Shown: positions 18,692 through 27,525 of the stretch, in pieces
Layout of the letters: every line of letters begins with the position of its first letter
Position numbering within the stretch: position 1 is the first letter of the stretch
The notes under the pieces: model-generated
What the model was told of the DNA's origin: nothing
The model's input: only the letters and a program-made list of their open reading frames with translations
The model's database searches: none
Position numbers and translations under genes: made by a program
Assembly: GCF_023276375.1 (NCBI RefSeq)
Contig: NZ_JALLPK010000001.1
Span: 310,001 to 374,000 of the forward strand
Origin: Halocatena marina
GTDB taxonomy: Archaea; Halobacteriota; Halobacteria; Halobacteriales; Haloarculaceae
Direction: 5' to 3'
Length of the DNA: 64,000 nucleotides

Positions 18692-19751
18692 GACGGACGC
18701 CTATGTGGCCCTCGAAGGTGGGCGTGTGGTCGAAGCACGCGCTCGTGCTCCTGGCTGTACACGCGGTGAACTGGTGTTCACGACCGCCTATACGGGGTAT
18801 GAAGAGAGTCTCACCGATCCTTCGTATGAGGAGCAGGTACTCACGTTCTCCTACCCTCTCATTGGGAACTACGGTGTCCGACCCGAACGATTCGAGTCAG
18901 ACCGTGTTCATCCACGCGCAGTTGTCGCCCGCGAACTCACCGACGATGTGGCGTCGTGGCTGACCGAAGCAGAAATCCCCGCTATCGATCATCTCGACAC
19001 ACGTGAACTCGTCATCGGAATCCGCGAGGAGGGTGCGATGAAATGTGGCATCGCTGTTGGTGAGGATGTCACCGCAGAAGACGCGCTCGCTGAACTCGAT
19101 CAGTGTCAAGGGATGAGCGAGCACACGGATATCGGATCGCAAGTTTCGGTGGACGGACAGACATCGTACAACCGTGATGGAGACGGACCGACTGTTGCGC
19201 TCATCGACTGTGGTGCAAAGGGGTCGATCATCACCTCGTTGATCGAACGCGATGCGACCGTTCACGTCTTCCCCTACGACGCGACTGAGGACGACATCGC
19301 CGAACTGTCTCCGGACGTATTGTTCATCTCGAATGGACCCGGCGATCCGAAGAACTTCGAGGCGGCCGGCGATCTCGTGCAGTCGTACGCGGGGGAGGTG
19401 CCGCTTGCCGGTATCTGTCTCGGGCAGCAGGTCATCGCAGAAGCGCTCGGTGGCGACACCGAGAAGATGACCTTCGGTCACCGGGGTGTCAACCAACCCG
19501 TCCGTGACCTCCGAACGGAACAAGTCGTCATGACGACACAGAATCACGGCTACACCGTCTCCGAACCCGGTGATCTCGAAGTCACGCAGGTCAATGTCAA
19601 CGACGGCACCCCAGAGGGTCTCGACAGCGAAGATCTCGGTATTATCACCCGACAGTATCATCCCGAGGCAAATCCCGGTCCCCACGACACGCTCGGATTT
19701 TTCGATGATGTGCTGACGATGGCCAAAACAACTGCTCCGACCGCTAATTGA
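18690..19751 (+). CDS. carA: Carbamoyl-phosphate synthase small subunit
   Basis: A 353-residue glutamine amidotransferase subunit that supplies ammonia to CarB for carbamoyl phosphate, the precursor of arginine and pyrimidines. The N-terminal small-subunit domain begins AYVALEGGRVVEARARAPG and contains FTTAYTGYEESLTDPSY. The class I GATase domain has the Cys nucleophile in AGICLGQQ (near 245) and the His-Glu pair in YHPEANPGPHD (near 332). The start ATG overlaps an operator-like element, and the transcript is likely leaderless. carB is 714 nt beyond the carA stop and reads the other way. Confidence 0.97.
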   Translation: MTDAYVALEGGRVVEARARAPGCTRGELVFTTAYTGYEESLTDPSYEEQVLTFSYPLIGNYGVRPERFESDRVHPRAVVARELTDDVASWLTEAEIPAIDHLDTRELVIGIREEGAMKCGIAVGEDVTAEDALAELDQCQGMSEHTDIGSQVSVDGQTSYNRDGDGPTVALIDCGAKGSIITSLIERDATVHVFPYDATEDDIAELSPDVLFISNGPGDPKNFEAAGDLVQSYAGEVPLAGICLGQQVIAEALGGDTEKMTFGHRGVNQPVRDLRTEQVVMTTQNHGYTVSEPGDLEVTQVNVNDGTPEGLDSEDLGIITRQYHPEANPGPHDTLGFFDDVLTMAKTTAPTAN

Positions 19752-19866
19752 TCTCGCTCTCCGACGATTTTCATCGAGTACCGGTCGTACTCGTCCCTAT
19801 TCTGCTGAACCATCGACTCCAGTCCGGAACGGAGTCTCTGTGGATCGAGACAACTGTCTGAGGAGC

Positions 19867-20403
19867 TCAGATTTCGTGTGCCGCGCGGATCGCGCTCGCA
19901 GCGGTCTCGTCCGCTCGGCGGACGATCTCGGCCTCGATCGTCGCTGGATCGACAGTCGTTCGACTCGTGTGTGAAAGGACGATGTGTGCGATTTCGACGG
20001 GAAGTCCGGCTTGTGAGACGACGTGAACGCCGTAATGAGGATGGCCGATCAGCCGTCCGATTTCGGTTTCGTTCATTCCGTCGAACTCATAGAGTTTCGA
20101 AACGTCGTGTACCAGTGCGCCCGCGATGACCGTCTCCATCGAGATATCGTATCCCCGATCGATGAACACTTCTGCGAGCGCAATTGCCCCCTGCGTTACG
20201 TCTCTCACGTGTGGGACGAGTCGTTCGTCCGGCAGGTTAAGTGTCCGCTGTGCTGGCGGAAACCACGGGAGCGATTCGAGATCATCGATACCATTGTCCT
20301 CCATAGCCGTCACCCACGCTTTCCGCACGCCTGCCCGGAGATCATCGCTTTCTATGACTGTGAGTTCGGGAAATGTTCGTTCGATCGTGTTGCTGTCAGT
20401 CAC
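19867..20403 (-). CDS. HD-domain phosphohydrolase
   Basis: A 178-residue protein. The HD motif is ALVHDVSKLYEFDG (near 100), with an upstream metal His in VPHVRDVTQGA and downstream His residues in GHPHYGVHVV and IVLSHTSRTTV. These fit the metal sites of HD hydrolases, close to the YedJ/RnaY-like and tRNA-nucleotidyl types. The natural substrate cannot be told. It sits between carA and carB and reads in the carB direction, ending 115 nt from the carA stop, but I see no functional link to carbamoyl phosphate. Confidence 0.8.
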   Translation of the reverse strand: MTDSNTIERTFPELTVIESDDLRAGVRKAWVTAMEDNGIDDLESLPWFPPAQRTLNLPDERLVPHVRDVTQGAIALAEVFIDRGYDISMETVIAGALVHDVSKLYEFDGMNETEIGRLIGHPHYGVHVVSQAGLPVEIAHIVLSHTSRTTVDPATIEAEIVRRADETAASAIRAAHEI

Positions 20404-20464
20404 GTCTCGAACTGGCGCTATAAGATAAAAAATTCAGCCCCTCTCGTTTGATCCTCGCTCGCGG

Positions 20465-23400
20465 TCACTCAGATTCAGATTCAGATTCTGATTTTGGTTG
20501 TCCCCAGTATTCTTCGCGGGTTGGTCGATCGCCGACGGCCATCACGTCGAGTGGTTCCTCGCTCGCAGTGATGGCATCGAGTGCGGCCTTGGCGCTTGGA
20601 ATCGTCGAGAAGTACGTTACCGATTCCTCGACGGCGACTTCGAGTGGTCCCCGTTCTCGCGAGACGATGAGGTCGATTTCATCATCGCGGATGGCCTGTT
20701 CAAACGCCTCATTGTCTTCGAATTCGACGATGTCGAACCGTTCATCGAAGCCTTCGACAGGGAGATCGACGACGGCTGTTCCTTCGCGTGGAACGGGTTT
20801 GCTCGTCGCGTCTTGTGCTTTGTCGTAGGCTTTGCCGAACGAGCGCGCGGTTCCCATGACTTCGCCCGTGGATTTCATTTCCGGACCAAGACGCGGATCG
20901 CTCCCCGGCAGGCGGTCGAACGGAAGGACGACTTCCTTGACGCTCGTATACACCGGGACCTGCTCACTGATGTCGAGGTCTGAGAGTGCCTGCCCTGCCA
21001 TCACTTTCGCAGCGATCTTTGCGATTGGAACGCCGGTCGCCTTCGAGACGAACGGTACAGTGCGCGAAGAGCGTGGATTGGCTTCGAGGACGTACACTTC
21101 TTCGTCTTTCACGGCCAGCTGGACGTTCAACAGGCCGACAGTCGACAGCGCGCTTGCGATGTTCTCGACGACCTCGCGTACCCGGCGGTTGACCGACCGC
21201 CCGAGCGACCGCGGAGGGATCATACAGGCCGAATCACCGGAGTGAACGCCAGCACTCTCGACGTGTTCCATGATCCCGCCAACGAGAACGCTTTCACCGT
21301 CTGAAACCGCATCCACGTCCAATTCGACTGCGTCTTCGAGGAACTCGTCGACGAGAATTGGTTTCTCGGGACTCACGCGAACGGCTTCTCTAATGTACGT
21401 CTGCAGCTCGTCGTCGTCGTAGACGACCTGCATTGCCCGGCCACCGAGAACGTACGAGGGACGGACGAGTACCGGATAACCGAGATCGTGGGCGAGATCG
21501 AGCGCCTCGCTCTCACTTTGTGCTGTCCCGCCCTCCGGCTGGGCGATCTCCAGTTCGTCCATCAGCACATTAAACCGGTCGCGGTCCTCTGCGAGGTCCA
21601 TCGCATCGACGGAGGTTCCGAGGATTGTACAATCCAACTCCCGCCGTTCGAGTTCCGCCTCAAGCGGCGTTCCGATATTAACTGATGTCTGGCCCCCGAA
21701 CTGAACCATCACGCCGTCTGCGCCGGTCTCCTCGATGACGTCGGCAACCTCTTCTGCTGTGATCGGCTCGAAGAACAGTCCATCAGAGGTATCGTAGTCC
21801 GTACTAACCGTTTCCGGGTTGTTGTTCACAACGTGCGCTTCGATACCCTGCTCGCGCAGTGCCTGCACCGCGTGCACCGCACAGTAGTCGAACTCGACTC
21901 CCTGACCGATGCGAATCGGTCCACCGCCAACGACGACACAGCTCTCAACATTCCGATCGACCTGCACCTCGTTGCGACCGATCGATTGTTCGCTCACCGG
22001 ATCACGAGCAGAGTAGTAGTACGGCGTCGAAGCAGCGAACTCGCCAGCGCAGGTGTCGACCTGCTTGAACTGACGATCGACCGCGCTTTCTTCGACCTCC
22101 GTGACCACCGCATCGGAGATTGAACCACCATCTCCGCCGTCCGCAATCCGAGCTGTCAACTCGTCACCGCTACGTTCGGGTTCGTCTTCTCCGTCGCTTT
22201 CGGTAGCGGTCTCACCGTCTTGTTGGTCCGCCTCAGCCAGTGCTGCGACCTGTCGGTTCGTAAAGCCAGTCTCCGCTGCGAGTGTGAAGTCACCGGACTG
22301 TGCGGCGTGTGCGGCGTCCGCGATACGCTTGTAGCGTTCGACGTACCATCGTTCGATGTCCGTTAGTGCAACAACCTCCTCGACGGAATAGCCCCGACTG
22401 AACGCCTCGAACATCGCATAAGCGCGATCGGGCGTTGGCGCTTCGAGGTAGTCGGTTTTTAAGGTACTATCGTCTACCGTCGTCCAATCGGCGCTCGGTT
22501 CGTACTCGCTCGAACGCAGCGCTTTGAGTAGACTCTCTTCGAAGGTGCGGCCGATTGCCATCGCCTCGCCCGTCGATTTCATCGCCGTCCCGAGCGTGAA
22601 TTCGACATCATCGAACTTATCCTTCGGCCATCGAGGCACTTTCGTCACCACGTAGTCGATGGCTGGCTCGAACGCGGCCGTCGTCTCGCCTGTGATCTCG
22701 TTTTCGATCTCGTGTAAGCGCTTTCCAAGCGCGACTTTCGCGGTGACGCGGGCAATCGGATAGCCAGTCGCTTTCGACGCTAGTGCCGAAGAGCGCGAAA
22801 CGCGTGGATTGACCTCCACAACGCGGTATTCGCCACTCGGTGTTCCGTCATCACGCCACGCGAACTGGATGTTACAGCCGCCCTGAATCCCGAGATCGCG
22901 GATGACATCGAGCGCTGCTGTTCGCATCTCCTGATGGCCATCGTCCGGGATGACCTGACTCGGCGTGACCACGACGGACTCACCGGTGTGGATGCCCATC
23001 GGGTCGATGTTCTCCATATTGCAGATGATGATGCACGAATCCGAAGCATCCCGCATCACCTCGTATTCGAGTTCGACCCAGCCCGCAATCGACTCAGTAA
23101 TCTGCACTTCGTGGTTGCGGGACAGTTGGAATCCTTTCCTGACGCGCTCTTTCAGCTCGTCCATCTCTCCGACGACACCGCTTCCGCTCCCACCGAGCGT
23201 GTAGGCTGTCCGCATGATGACCGGCAACCCACCGACGGCCTCGACAGCCGCCTCGACCTCATCGATCGATGTAACCGTCTCCGAGCGCGGTACCGGCTGG
23301 TTGATCGTCTTCATTCGCTCGCGGAATAGATCGCGGTCTTCCGTTGCGTAGATGGTATCGAGCGGTGTCCCCATGATCTCGACATCGCACTCTTCGAGGA

Positions 23401-23713
23401 CGCCTTGCTCTGCAAGCTCTGCCGTGACGTTCAGTCCCGTCTGTCCACCAAGACCGGCGATGACGCCGTCTGGCTCCTCCTTACGAACGATCTCCTCGAT
23501 GGCTTCGGTCGTGATCGGCTCGATGTAGACCGCATCGGCCATCTCGGGATCGGTCATGATCGTCGCAGGGTTGGAGTTGACGAGAACGACTCGGGCTCCT
23601 TCCTCAGAAAGCGCGCGACATGCTTGTGCACCTGAATAATCGAACTCCGCGGCCTGCCCGATCTGTATCGGACCACTCCCGATGAGCAAAATCGTCCGCT
23701 TCTCGTCACTCAT
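20465..23713 (-). CDS. carB: Carbamoyl-phosphate synthase large subunit
   Basis: A 1,082-residue enzyme that makes carbamoyl phosphate from bicarbonate, ammonia and two ATP. It has two tandem ATP-grasp halves. The first begins IGSGPIQIGQAAEFDYSGAQ and has PVIMRTAYTLGGSGSGVVG; the second begins VVGGGPIRIGQGVEFDYCAV and has PVLVRPSYVLGGRAMQVVYD. A linker of about 70 residues before the second half is unusually acidic. The C-terminal MGS-like domain (about 945-1070) is the allosteric site. It ends in an (Ser-Glu)4 tail coded by a hexanucleotide repeat. MSDEKRTILL at 23713 is the best start. Two operator-like elements lie upstream. Confidence 0.97.
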   Translation of the reverse strand: MSDEKRTILLIGSGPIQIGQAAEFDYSGAQACRALSEEGARVVLVNSNPATIMTDPEMADAVYIEPITTEAIEEIVRKEEPDGVIAGLGGQTGLNVTAELAEQGVLEECDVEIMGTPLDTIYATEDRDLFRERMKTINQPVPRSETVTSIDEVEAAVEAVGGLPVIMRTAYTLGGSGSGVVGEMDELKERVRKGFQLSRNHEVQITESIAGWVELEYEVMRDASDSCIIICNMENIDPMGIHTGESVVVTPSQVIPDDGHQEMRTAALDVIRDLGIQGGCNIQFAWRDDGTPSGEYRVVEVNPRVSRSSALASKATGYPIARVTAKVALGKRLHEIENEITGETTAAFEPAIDYVVTKVPRWPKDKFDDVEFTLGTAMKSTGEAMAIGRTFEESLLKALRSSEYEPSADWTTVDDSTLKTDYLEAPTPDRAYAMFEAFSRGYSVEEVVALTDIERWYVERYKRIADAAHAAQSGDFTLAAETGFTNRQVAALAEADQQDGETATESDGEDEPERSGDELTARIADGGDGGSISDAVVTEVEESAVDRQFKQVDTCAGEFAASTPYYYSARDPVSEQSIGRNEVQVDRNVESCVVVGGGPIRIGQGVEFDYCAVHAVQALREQGIEAHVVNNNPETVSTDYDTSDGLFFEPITAEEVADVIEETGADGVMVQFGGQTSVNIGTPLEAELERRELDCTILGTSVDAMDLAEDRDRFNVLMDELEIAQPEGGTAQSESEALDLAHDLGYPVLVRPSYVLGGRAMQVVYDDDELQTYIREAVRVSPEKPILVDEFLEDAVELDVDAVSDGESVLVGGIMEHVESAGVHSGDSACMIPPRSLGRSVNRRVREVVENIASALSTVGLLNVQLAVKDEEVYVLEANPRSSRTVPFVSKATGVPIAKIAAKVMAGQALSDLDISEQVPVYTSVKEVVLPFDRLPGSDPRLGPEMKSTGEVMGTARSFGKAYDKAQDATSKPVPREGTAVVDLPVEGFDERFDIVEFEDNEAFEQAIRDDEIDLIVSRERGPLEVAVEESVTYFSTIPSAKAALDAITASEEPLDVMAVGDRPTREEYWGQPKSESESESE
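20468..20491 (-). repeat. Hexanucleotide repeat coding the CarB Ser-Glu tail
   Basis: Four copies of TCTGAA-type units code SESESESE immediately before the carB stop. The usual CarB C-terminus lacks such a tail, so this looks like repeat expansion at a chain end. Confidence 0.75.
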
Positions 23714-23723
23714 TATCCGATAG

Positions 23724-23740
23724 CATACGTACATCGTAAT
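23724..23740. promoter_or_regulatory. Near operator upstream of carB
   Basis: CATACGTACATCGTAAT (top strand) differs from the near carA element only at positions 1 and 10. It lies 11-27 nt before the carB start and overlaps a TATA-like GACTTATTAC (bottom strand, about 23736-23745). Binding here would block the core promoter. Confidence 0.6.
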
Positions 23741-23774
23741 AAGTCCGGCGGATTTCTACGAAAGACGGAATTGA

Positions 23775-23791
23775 ATTACGAATTTCGGAAC
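23775..23791. promoter_or_regulatory. Far operator upstream of carB
   Basis: ATTACGA-ATT-TCGGAAC has the full left arm of the carA inverted repeat and five of seven positions of the right arm, with the same 3-nt spacer. Its centre is 51 bp from the near carB element; the carA pair is 52 bp apart. Confidence 0.55.
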
Positions 23792-23815
23792 GCGCGATAC
23801 AGGTATTATGATGGC

Positions 23816-24202
23816 TTACCGCCCGTAGTATCCCCACGCCACACCAGTGAATGCCAGTATTGCCCCACTTGCTCCACCGATGTAGCGTCCGTATGGCATC
23901 CCAAGCGACCCTCCGGCCATCGAACCACCAACAGCAGCAACCGTAATCACAGCGAGCAAGAAAATGCCAGCTATCCACTCTGTTGTCAGTTCTCGAACAT
24001 CCATTGAGTCCGTCTCAGTGCTTACGGTTCCCTGATTCGGAGATGTCGTGTCGGAGAAGAAGCCTTGAACGGCCGCGAACAGGCCGATTAGCAGGCCGAA
24101 CGTCGTCACCGCGATACTGGCTATTCCCATATTCAAGAAACCGCCATACAGTACCACTAGTATCGCAGCCAGCTCGACGAGTATCGCTTTTTGTACATGC
24201 AT
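23816..24202 (-). CDS. Small four-helix membrane protein
   Basis: A 128-residue protein with two adjacent helices at about residues 5-45, a polar Thr/Ser-rich loop of some 25 residues, and two more helices at about 70-92 and 103-125. The Gly-rich GGSMAGGSLGMPYGRYIGGASG between the last two helices is distinctive. The frame continues upstream to 24277, but a TATA-like ACTTTATCC at about 24223-24233 (bottom strand) favours the Met at 24202 on a leaderless transcript. No family is recognised. Confidence 0.6.
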   Translation of the reverse strand: MHVQKAILVELAAILVVLYGGFLNMGIASIAVTTFGLLIGLFAAVQGFFSDTTSPNQGTVSTETDSMDVRELTTEWIAGIFLLAVITVAAVGGSMAGGSLGMPYGRYIGGASGAILAFTGVAWGYYGR

Positions 24203-24309
24203 GTCCGATCTTTCTAAAATATCGGATAAAGTATTTTCTATTAGAGTGGTTACCCGCGTCACTAATCTGATCATCACTCTGCGGTCGGACGAGGATATCT
24301 TCGGAACGT

Positions 24310-24531
24310 TCAGTTGTGCCGGATTCGGTATCGGTAGGGCCGATCGGGAATAACCTCGACCTCTGTCCCGGCGTATCGACCGAGAATCGTGGCGACTTTG
24401 TGTGCACTGTCGAACGCTTCCCCGTGCTCATCGAGTAGATCGAGAATTTCGCGCGCGGTCAGTGGCTCGTCCGGCTCGACTTCCAGAAGCACACTACGGA
24501 TCCGTTCGAACTCACCCCGGCGTAAATGCAT
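24310..24531 (-). CDS. Small winged-helix-like protein
   Basis: A 73-residue acidic protein, MHLRRGEFERIRSVLLEVEP onward. TAREILDLLDEHGEAFDSAHKVATILGR looks like a helix-turn-helix with a recognition helix, and the C-terminal VEVIPDRPYRYRI could be the wing. A TATA-like TATATTTATG on the bottom strand at about 24556-24566 supports the start at 24531 rather than the longer frame to 24558. A DNA- or RNA-binding role is only inferred from the fold pattern. Confidence 0.6.
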   Translation of the reverse strand: MHLRRGEFERIRSVLLEVEPDEPLTAREILDLLDEHGEAFDSAHKVATILGRYAGTEVEVIPDRPYRYRIRHN

Positions 24532-24795
24532 ACATATATACAGAGACCCAAGCAACATAAATATAATACTTTGTCAGACTCCTTCTTATACGGTCTGAGG
24601 GGAAATTAACGGATGGGTGTATTGTAATTCATTCTGGAGAAGACAATTTCCATGTTGAACGCAGCGACACGACCCAACCGACAGCAGTGAGAAAGCATCC
24701 ATCGACCTTCCTATCCGAAAGAATGATAGACGTATACTAACTGGGGTGAACCAGATCCGCCGTGGCTGTTACCCTTGAGCTTTATTCGTTAGCTA

Positions 24796-25932
24796 TCAGC
24801 GACTGAATTCGATCGCTGCGCCCTGTCCGAAGCCGACACATTCGGTCGCAATGCCGCGTTCTGTGTCTTGTTTCTCCATTTCGTGGAGAAGGGTAACGGG
24901 GAGCCGAGCACCGCTGGCACCGAGTGGGTGGCCAATGGCGATGGCACCGCCGTTGACGTTGAATTTCTCGTCGTCGATACCAAGTTGGCGCTGACAGTAG
25001 ACAGTCTGGCTTGCAAAGGCCTCGTTCAGTTCGACGAGTCCGTAATCTTCGATCGATCGTCCGTTGCGTTCGAGCAGCCCTTCGACGGCAGGGACAGGAC
25101 CGATACCCATGATCGTGGGGTCAACGCCAGCGACGTTGTTGTCGCCAATTTCAGCCAATACCGGGAGTCCGTGATCCTCGGCGAAGCCCTTGCTCGTGAT
25201 GAGCGTGGCGGCTGCTCCATCAGACACTTGTGAGGCGTTACCCGGCGTAACACTTCCTTCAACTTTGAACACAGTCGGGAGCTCCGCCAGCTTCTCCGCG
25301 GTCGTGCCGGGTCGGAGTCCCTCATCCTCTGTGACTGCCCCCTCGTCGGTGTCGATCGGAATAATCTCGTCGTCGAAGCGTCCTTCCTCGGTCGCCTCAC
25401 AGGCACGCTGTTGGGAGCGAGCGGCGTACTCGTCTTGTGCCTCTCGGGAGATATCAAACTGCTCAGCGACCTCCTCAGCAGTCATGCCCATCTGGAGCAT
25501 GGCAACGTTGTACGCTTCGTTCATGTTCGGGTGAATGTTCTGGCTGTTCTGACCCATTTTCACCCGTGACATGCTTTCGACGCCGCCGGCGATGATCGCA
25601 TCGCGCTGGCCAGCACGGATCGCATCGCTCGCGCTGATGATCGACTGCGCTGAAGAAGCACACCATCGGTTAATAGTCGTCCCGGGAACGCTCTCACCGA
25701 GATCGGACAACAGCGCGATGACACGCGCGAGATTGTTACCCTGCTCTTCGCGCTGCTGAGCACAGCCCCACATCAGGTCATCGATATCCTCACCCGCTAG
25801 CCCCGTCTCGGCGAGGATTTCGTTGATCAGTGGGATCGAAAGATCTTCGCTTCGAACATCGTCAAAGACGCCGCCTTCTTTTCCCTGTGGTGTCCGATAC
25901 GCCTGCACAACGACTGGTGTCGTATCCACCAT
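24796..25932 (-). CDS. Acetyl-CoA C-acyltransferase (thiolase)
   Basis: A 378-residue thiolase. The acyl-accepting Cys is in [11 protein letters not shown] near residue 88. [16 protein letters not shown] carries the active His near 335, and [11 protein letters not shown] carries the second Cys near 365. NEAFASQ, the oxyanion-hole motif, is present. The enzyme either cleaves 3-ketoacyl-CoA in beta-oxidation or condenses acetyl-CoA. The residues around the first Cys do not separate degradative from biosynthetic forms. It is a single gene, without a DUF35 or hydroxyacyl-CoA dehydrogenase partner nearby. Confidence 0.95.
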   Translation of the reverse strand: MVDTTPVVVQAYRTPQGKEGGVFDDVRSEDLSIPLINEILAETGLAGEDIDDLMWGCAQQREEQGNNLARVIALLSDLGESVPGTTINRWCASSAQSIISASDAIRAGQRDAIIAGGVESMSRVKMGQNSQNIHPNMNEAYNVAMLQMGMTAEEVAEQFDISREAQDEYAARSQQRACEATEEGRFDDEIIPIDTDEGAVTEDEGLRPGTTAEKLAELPTVFKVEGSVTPGNASQVSDGAAATLITSKGFAEDHGLPVLAEIGDNNVAGVDPTIMGIGPVPAVEGLLERNGRSIEDYGLVELNEAFASQTVYCQRQLGIDDEKFNVNGGAIAIGHPLGASGARLPVTLLHEMEKQDTERGIATECVGFGQGAAIEFSR

Positions 25933-26100
25933 ACTCCAACATAACGCTTCATTGTGTTAAAATAGGATACTAACAACTCTCTGCGGGCCGTTTCCGGTTC
26001 ACACCGATTGGGGATTTATTTCCGTGATATACCTAACATATTTTGCGATCGAGACGCACTCCGACGATCTTATACGCACGCCACGACAACTGTTTGGGGA

Positions 26101-27525
26101 ATGACTGGCCCGGCGCTTGACGTCATCGAATTCATGCTTACGGCCCGCGTCTACAACGAGGATCTCGACTGTGACCCGGGCGATCTCCCACCGTCGTATC
26201 GTCGTGCGTTCTGGCGCACAAACGCCGATTCAGAGGAGTCGGCCGACGATTCGAACAGCGACAGTGGGCGTCGTACGAATGCCCCTGGTAGTATCCAACG
26301 ACCATTGACGGTGACAACGACAAGAATATCGGAGGCGACAGGGCTTTCGCACCCATGGGATGCTGTCTCCGATTTGATGTTCACACAACGAAAGGAGTTC
26401 ACCGGCGAGGTGTCGTTTACTGACGCTGAATTGGCCGAACAGTGGTATCTCAAACGAACCAACGCTGAGCGGCTCATGACGAACCCGACGCTCGTGGCGC
26501 ATTTTGAAGACGAGGTAGAGGATGTCGAGTACGAAGCCGCTCGCGCGATGAACCGACCGATCCACGCCGATCGCGTGTGGATCGATAGCCTTCTCGAGCA
26601 GGTGTTCGACGAAGAGGACGAGGAGATGCTCGATCTCGTCGAGGTGCGCGCGCCCGAAGAGATGGAGATGACGCTCGACGATCTCGTCCTCACGTCCGGT
26701 CAGGAGGCAGAAATACAGAAGATCGTGAAAGCAATTGAGCACCGCGAGTATCTCGCAGAGATCGGTCTCCGCGAGATTGGCAAGCTCCTGTTTGTTGGTC
26801 CACCGGGGACTGGGAAAACGTCGATCGCGCGAGCACTTGCACACGGACTCGATCTACCGTTCGTCGAGGTGAAGCTCTCGATGATCACGAGCCAGTATCT
26901 CGGCGAGACGGCGAAAAACGTGGACAAAGCGTTCGAGGTGGCAAAACGGCTTGCACCGTGTATCTTCTTCATGGATGAGTTCGACTTCGTCGCAAAAACG
27001 CGAGCGAGCGACGAACACGCCGCGATCAAGCGTGCCGTGAACACGCTGCTCAAGTCCATCGACGAAGTCAGCCTCGTCCGTGACGATGTGCTCCTCATCG
27101 GTGCGACAAACCACCCCGACCAACTCGATGCAGCGGCGTGGCGGCGTTTCGATGAGATCGTCAACTTCCCGAAACCAGACGAGCCGATGCGTGCAGACAT
27201 CCTTCGGGTCATCACCCGGAAGATGAAAATCGATGACTTCAACCCCGAACGAATCGCCAGCGAGACCGAAGGACTGACCGGGAGTGACCTTCGACTCGTG
27301 CTCCGAGAAGCCGTCCTCGATGCGCTTACCGAAGAACGAACCACCCTGACCCAAGACGACCTCTTGGCAGCCGTCGATGGCTTCGAAGAACGGGATAATC
27401 TCAAGAATATGGATATGATCAACGGCGATCCCGACGCTCTCATCGCTGGCTCCGGCGCAACAGACGGTGGCCACGAGCGAGGCAACGATCACAGCCACGA
27501 CCACGATCACGATCACGATCACTGA
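26101..27525 (+). CDS. AAA+ ATPase with His-Asp tail
   Basis: A 474-residue protein. Residues 1-190 form an acidic N-terminal domain that I do not recognise. The AAA+ module has Walker A GPPGTGKTS (near 238), Walker B FFMDEFDFVAKT (near 290), sensor 1 ATNHPDQLD, and the Arg-finger region WRRFDEIV; it resembles Cdc48/SpoVK-type modules. There is no protease domain. The C-terminus ends in alternating His and Asp (nine residues), which may bind metal. The start at 26101 follows a long frame from 26008 with a poor composition. Its stop overlaps the next gene start by 1 nt (TGATG). Confidence 0.87.
   Translation: MTGPALDVIEFMLTARVYNEDLDCDPGDLPPSYRRAFWRTNADSEESADDSNSDSGRRTNAPGSIQRPLTVTTTRISEATGLSHPWDAVSDLMFTQRKEFTGEVSFTDAELAEQWYLKRTNAERLMTNPTLVAHFEDEVEDVEYEAARAMNRPIHADRVWIDSLLEQVFDEEDEEMLDLVEVRAPEEMEMTLDDLVLTSGQEAEIQKIVKAIEHREYLAEIGLREIGKLLFVGPPGTGKTSIARALAHGLDLPFVEVKLSMITSQYLGETAKNVDKAFEVAKRLAPCIFFMDEFDFVAKTRASDEHAAIKRAVNTLLKSIDEVSLVRDDVLLIGATNHPDQLDAAAWRRFDEIVNFPKPDEPMRADILRVITRKMKIDDFNPERIASETEGLTGSDLRLVLREAVLDALTEERTTLTQDDLLAAVDGFEERDNLKNMDMINGDPDALIAGSGATDGGHERGNDHSHDHDHDHDH
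27496..27522 (+). repeat. CAC-GAT hexanucleotide repeat
   Basis: Four and a half copies of the CACGAT/CACGAC unit code HDHDHDHDH at the very end of the AAA+ protein. Perfect short units like this tend to vary in length by slippage. Confidence 0.75.
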
